The notes beneath the pieces are model-generated. The model searched no databases and was not told the origin of the DNA. It worked only from the letters and a program-made list of their open reading frames with translations. A stretch of 64,000 nt of DNA from Streptomyces sp. SAI-135 (GTDB lineage Bacteria; Actinomycetota; Actinomycetes; Streptomycetales; Streptomycetaceae), in contig NZ_JARXYP010000002.1 in the NCBI RefSeq assembly GCF_029893805.1, positions 5,704,001 through 5,768,000 of the forward strand, in the 5' to 3' direction. A program made the translations under genes and the position numbers. Positions 61,950 through 64,000 of this stretch are shown here, piece after piece; the stretch's first letter is position 1; each line of letters begins with the position of its first letter.

Positions 61950-62276
61950 GGTTCGGTCAGCCTCTCGTTGTCGGTCGGTCTGCGGGTTCGGTGGGGGCGG
62001 GCGTTCTGCGCAGTTCCCCGCGCCCCTGCATGCCTGCGGCGGCCCGTCGCGGTCCGGTGGGGCCGAGCGTCCACATGTCCCACCCAGGGGCGCGGGGAAC
62101 GGCGCGACCAGCCCCCGCCGGCCTGCACCCGCCTCCCCACCGGCGGGTGAGCTGGCCGACGGTCCCTCGTGGCTCGGGTGACTGCACCTCCCCAGGGGCG
62201 CGGGGAACTGCGCGACCGGCCACGACGCACCTGTACCCGCCCGACGACCCGACCCGGCACATCCCTGGGCGGTCTT
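61950..62276. repeat. gene-free stretch with three extragenic repeats
   Basis: No gene is seen. The stretch holds one inverted copy (62009-62028, CAGTTCCCCGCGCCCCTG region) and two direct copies of the CAGGGGCGCGGGGAACnGCG type (62085-62110 and 62193-62217). This repeat recurs in Streptomyces intergenic DNA (recalled). The copies can pair into large hairpins that may end or attenuate transcription from PNP into the phosphomutase. Confidence 0.7.
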
Positions 62277-63101
62277 TCAGATGCGGCCGAGCACCTGCGC
62301 CAGCAGTGCGCCCATCCGCGTCGCCGAGTCACGGCCCGCCTGGAGAACCTCCTCGTGGTTCAGGGGCTCGCCCGTCATCCCCGCGGCGAGGTTCGTCACC
62401 AGGGAGATGCCCAGGACCTCCGCACCCGCCTCGCGCGCGGCGATCGCCTCGAGGACCGTCGACATGCCCACCAGGTCCGCGCCGATGACACGGGCCATGC
62501 GGATCTCGGCCGGGGTCTCGTAGTGCGGGCCGGGGAACTGGGCGTAGACGCCCTCCTCCAGCGTGGGGTCGATCTCCTTGCACAGGGCGCGCAGGCGGGG
62601 GGAGTACAGGTCGGTCAGGTCGACGAAGTTCGCGCCGATGATCGGGGAGGTCGCCGTGAGGTTGATGTGGTCGCTGATCAGGACCGGCTGGCCGGGGCGC
62701 ATGCCCTCGCGCAGGCCGCCGCAGCCGTTGGTGAGGACGATCGTCTTGCAGCCGGCCGCGACCGCGGTGCGCACGCCGTGGGCCACGGCGGCCACGCCCC
62801 GGCCCTCGTAGTAGTGGGTGCGGCCGAGGAAGACCAGGGCCCGCTTGGCACCGATCCGGTACGAGCGGATCTTGCCGCCGTGTCCCTCCACCGCCGGCGG
62901 CGGGAAACCGGGCAGCTCGGTGACGGCGAACTCGGCGTCGGGGGCGCCGAGGGCGTCCACGGCCGGTGCCCAGCCGGAGCCCATCACGAGGGCGACGTCG
63001 TGGGTCTCGGCGCCGGTCAGTTCGCGCAGGCGCGCGGCGGCGGCGTCGGCGGCGGCGTGCGGGTCGCCCTGGATGTCGTCCGGAAGAAGAGATGCGTTCA
63101 C
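62277..63101 (-). CDS. purine nucleoside phosphorylase
   Basis: The 274-residue enzyme cleaves inosine, guanosine and their deoxy forms with phosphate. The PNP class II motifs are seen: VMGSGWAP, LGRTHYYEG, VLTNGCGGLREGMRPGQPVLISDHIN, GPHYETPAEIRM, STVLEAIAAREAG and TNLAAGM. GTG 63101 is preceded at 25 bp by the shared palindrome. Its sugar-1-phosphate product is handled by the phosphomutase gene downstream. It is the central enzyme of the purine branch of the regulon. Confidence 0.92.
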   Translation of the reverse strand: MNASLLPDDIQGDPHAAADAAAARLRELTGAETHDVALVMGSGWAPAVDALGAPDAEFAVTELPGFPPPAVEGHGGKIRSYRIGAKRALVFLGRTHYYEGRGVAAVAHGVRTAVAAGCKTIVLTNGCGGLREGMRPGQPVLISDHINLTATSPIIGANFVDLTDLYSPRLRALCKEIDPTLEEGVYAQFPGPHYETPAEIRMARVIGADLVGMSTVLEAIAAREAGAEVLGISLVTNLAAGMTGEPLNHEEVLQAGRDSATRMGALLAQVLGRI

Positions 63102-63126
63102 GCGGACGAGGGTAGCCGGTTCGTGC

Positions 63127-63138
63127 CTACGCGCGTAG
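63127..63138 (-). promoter_or_regulatory. nucleoside-regulon palindrome (PNP)
   Basis: A perfect CTACGCGCGTAG lies 25 bp before the PNP start. On the minus strand its end gives TAGGCA as a weak -10. Confidence 0.8.
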
Positions 63139-63204
63139 ATGACAGAGCTGACGGGATGGCGATCGTTGTCTTGTCGTTTCCAACCAATCGCGGTCCGGCC
63201 TCGC

Positions 63205-63642
63205 TCAGCAGGGGCGCTTGCGGAGCTCCATGACGTAGTCGTGGGGCGCGCCCGCCGATTCCGCCGCGTCCGCGATCTCGCCCAGGTAGCGGGCGGAGGG
63301 CAGACCGCCCTCGTAGCCGTTCAGGACGTACGTCCAGGCCTGTTCCTCACCCTCCAGGGTGTGGACCCGCATGCGTGTGCGGCGGTAGATGTCCAGGCCC
63401 ACGCCCTCCCAGCGGTCCATCGACTCGTCGTCGGCGGGGGCGATCTCGTAGAGCGCCACGAACACCTGGGACAGGGGGTCCTCGACGATCGTCGCGAGGG
63501 CGCCCTCCCAGCCCATGTGCTCGCCCCCGAAGGTCAGCCGCCACCCGTTGAGCCACCCCGTGGCGCGCATCGGCGAGTGCGGGGCACGGCGGGTCATCAG
63601 CCGCGCGTCGAGGTTGCCGGCGTAGGCGGCGTAGAGCGACAT
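63205..63642 (-). CDS. gamma-glutamylcyclotransferase-like protein
   Basis: The 145-residue protein has the GGCT fold signature YAAYAGNLDARLM at the start, GWRLTFGGEHMGWEGALATIVED and the acid EGVGLDIYRRTRMRV region. Family members cyclise gamma-glutamyl groups to pyroglutamate, but many bacterial ones have unknown substrates. ATG 63642 was chosen because MSLYAAYAGN begins the domain; longer frames lack support. Confidence 0.82.
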   Translation of the reverse strand: MSLYAAYAGNLDARLMTRRAPHSPMRATGWLNGWRLTFGGEHMGWEGALATIVEDPLSQVFVALYEIAPADDESMDRWEGVGLDIYRRTRMRVHTLEGEEQAWTYVLNGYEGGLPSARYLGEIADAAESAGAPHDYVMELRKRPC

Positions 63643-63738
63643 GGGTCGAGGGTACGGCAGCCTTCCCCGGTGTCTCTCCCGTAACAGTGGCGTCTCGGGG
63701 CGCCCCCCAGGCCGTGGCACCCCGGCTCGTGCGGGACA

Positions 63739-64000
63739 ATGGAGTACGTGACTCGGATCGTGATCATCGGTGGCGGACCCGGCGGATACGAGGCGGCCCT
63801 GGTGGCCGCCCAGCTCGGCGCGGAGGTGACCGTCGTCGACTGCGACGGTCTGGGCGGGGCGTCGGTGCTGACCGACTGCGTGCCGTCGAAGACCCTTATC
63901 GCTACGGCAGAGGTCATGACGACCTTCGATTCGTCGTACGAAGAGCTCGGCATCATCGTCGCCGACGACACCCCGCCGCTGGAGCAGGCCGCGCGAGTGG
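63739..64000 (+). CDS. LpdA-type NAD(P)H-quinone dehydrogenase (truncated by window end)
   Basis: The first 87 residues show the FAD-binding GGGPGGYEAALVAAQLGAEVTVVD of the pyridine nucleotide-disulfide oxidoreductases. The redox region reads GGASVLTDCVPSKTLIA, with only one of the two Cys of lipoamide dehydrogenases, as in M. tuberculosis LpdA (Rv3303c), which acts as an NAD(P)H-quinone reductase. It reads through the right edge. ATG 63739 is used; GTG 63748 is an alternative. Confidence 0.82.
   Translation, partial: MEYVTRIVIIGGGPGGYEAALVAAQLGAEVTVVDCDGLGGASVLTDCVPSKTLIATAEVMTTFDSSYEELGIIVADDTPPLEQAARV

Noticed and set aside
61950..62276. Small gene between PNP and phosphomutase
   Set aside because: The open frames are made of repeat copies, without motif or ribosome site.

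Overview
The window is high-GC actinobacterial DNA with strong third-codon GC bias, many GTG starts, 4-base ATGA/GTGA overlaps and long perfect GC-rich terminator stems. Gene content (afsQ1/afsQ2/sigQ, a WhiJ-like regulatory trio, DUF397, Streptomyces-type extragenic repeats) points to Streptomyces. From memory the gene order resembles the S. coelicolor segment around SCO4869-SCO4919; no search was run. No rRNA, tRNA, CRISPR array, integrase or insertion sequence was seen.

Layout. (1) 1-5.5 kb: acyl-CoA mutase large subunit, a frameshifted LysE-type exporter, a flavin monooxygenase divergent from a TetR regulator with two near-identical operators between them, and an acyltransferase. (2) 5.7-22.3 kb: a cell-surface glycopolymer locus. 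A NeuB-like synthase and a NeuA-HAD fusion should make and activate a nonulosonic acid (sialic acid or Kdn). Around them lie GT29-like, polysialyltransferase-family and DUF6716 glycosyltransferases, a GT8/pyruvyltransferase fusion, a GT-C-like membrane protein, two GT2 enzymes, a GtrA protein, a flavoprotein and a FkbM methyltransferase. This fits a Kdn teichulosonic acid-type cell-wall polymer. (3) 22.4-28.5 kb: a polymorphic toxin locus (SseB-like protein, WXG-like protein, 1579-aa RHS protein with a type VII-like N-terminus and a papain-like C-terminal tip, and a candidate immunity gene in lower-GC DNA). (4) 28.6-34.2 kb: AAA/DUF234 ATPase, methyltransferase, the XRE/DUF397/HATPase trio, a 31-G homopolymer and an M20 peptidase.

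(5) 34.3-63.1 kb holds scattered parts of one nucleoside uptake and salvage system: BMP lipoprotein, ABC ATPase and two permeases, cytidine deaminase, thymidine phosphorylase, adenosine deaminase, a uridine kinase-like protein, deoC with two aldehyde dehydrogenase-type genes, a phosphopentomutase candidate and purine nucleoside phosphorylase. Five transcription units of this system carry the same 12-bp palindrome (consensus CTACGCGCGTAG) near their start, which suggests one regulon. Interspersed are an AEC transporter, a sigma factor with a SnoaL-like tail, an MFS/LysR pair, small secreted proteins, the AfsQ1/AfsQ2/SigQ signalling locus with an AfsQ1-type box, and, at the right edge, a gamma-glutamylcyclotransferase and the start of an LpdA-type quinone reductase.

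Most notable: the shared nucleoside operator, the probable AUC start codon of the ABC ATPase, the nonulosonic acid cluster with a bacterial GT29 enzyme, and the toxin/immunity pair. The LysE frameshift and the poly-G tract may be sequencing errors and should be checked first.
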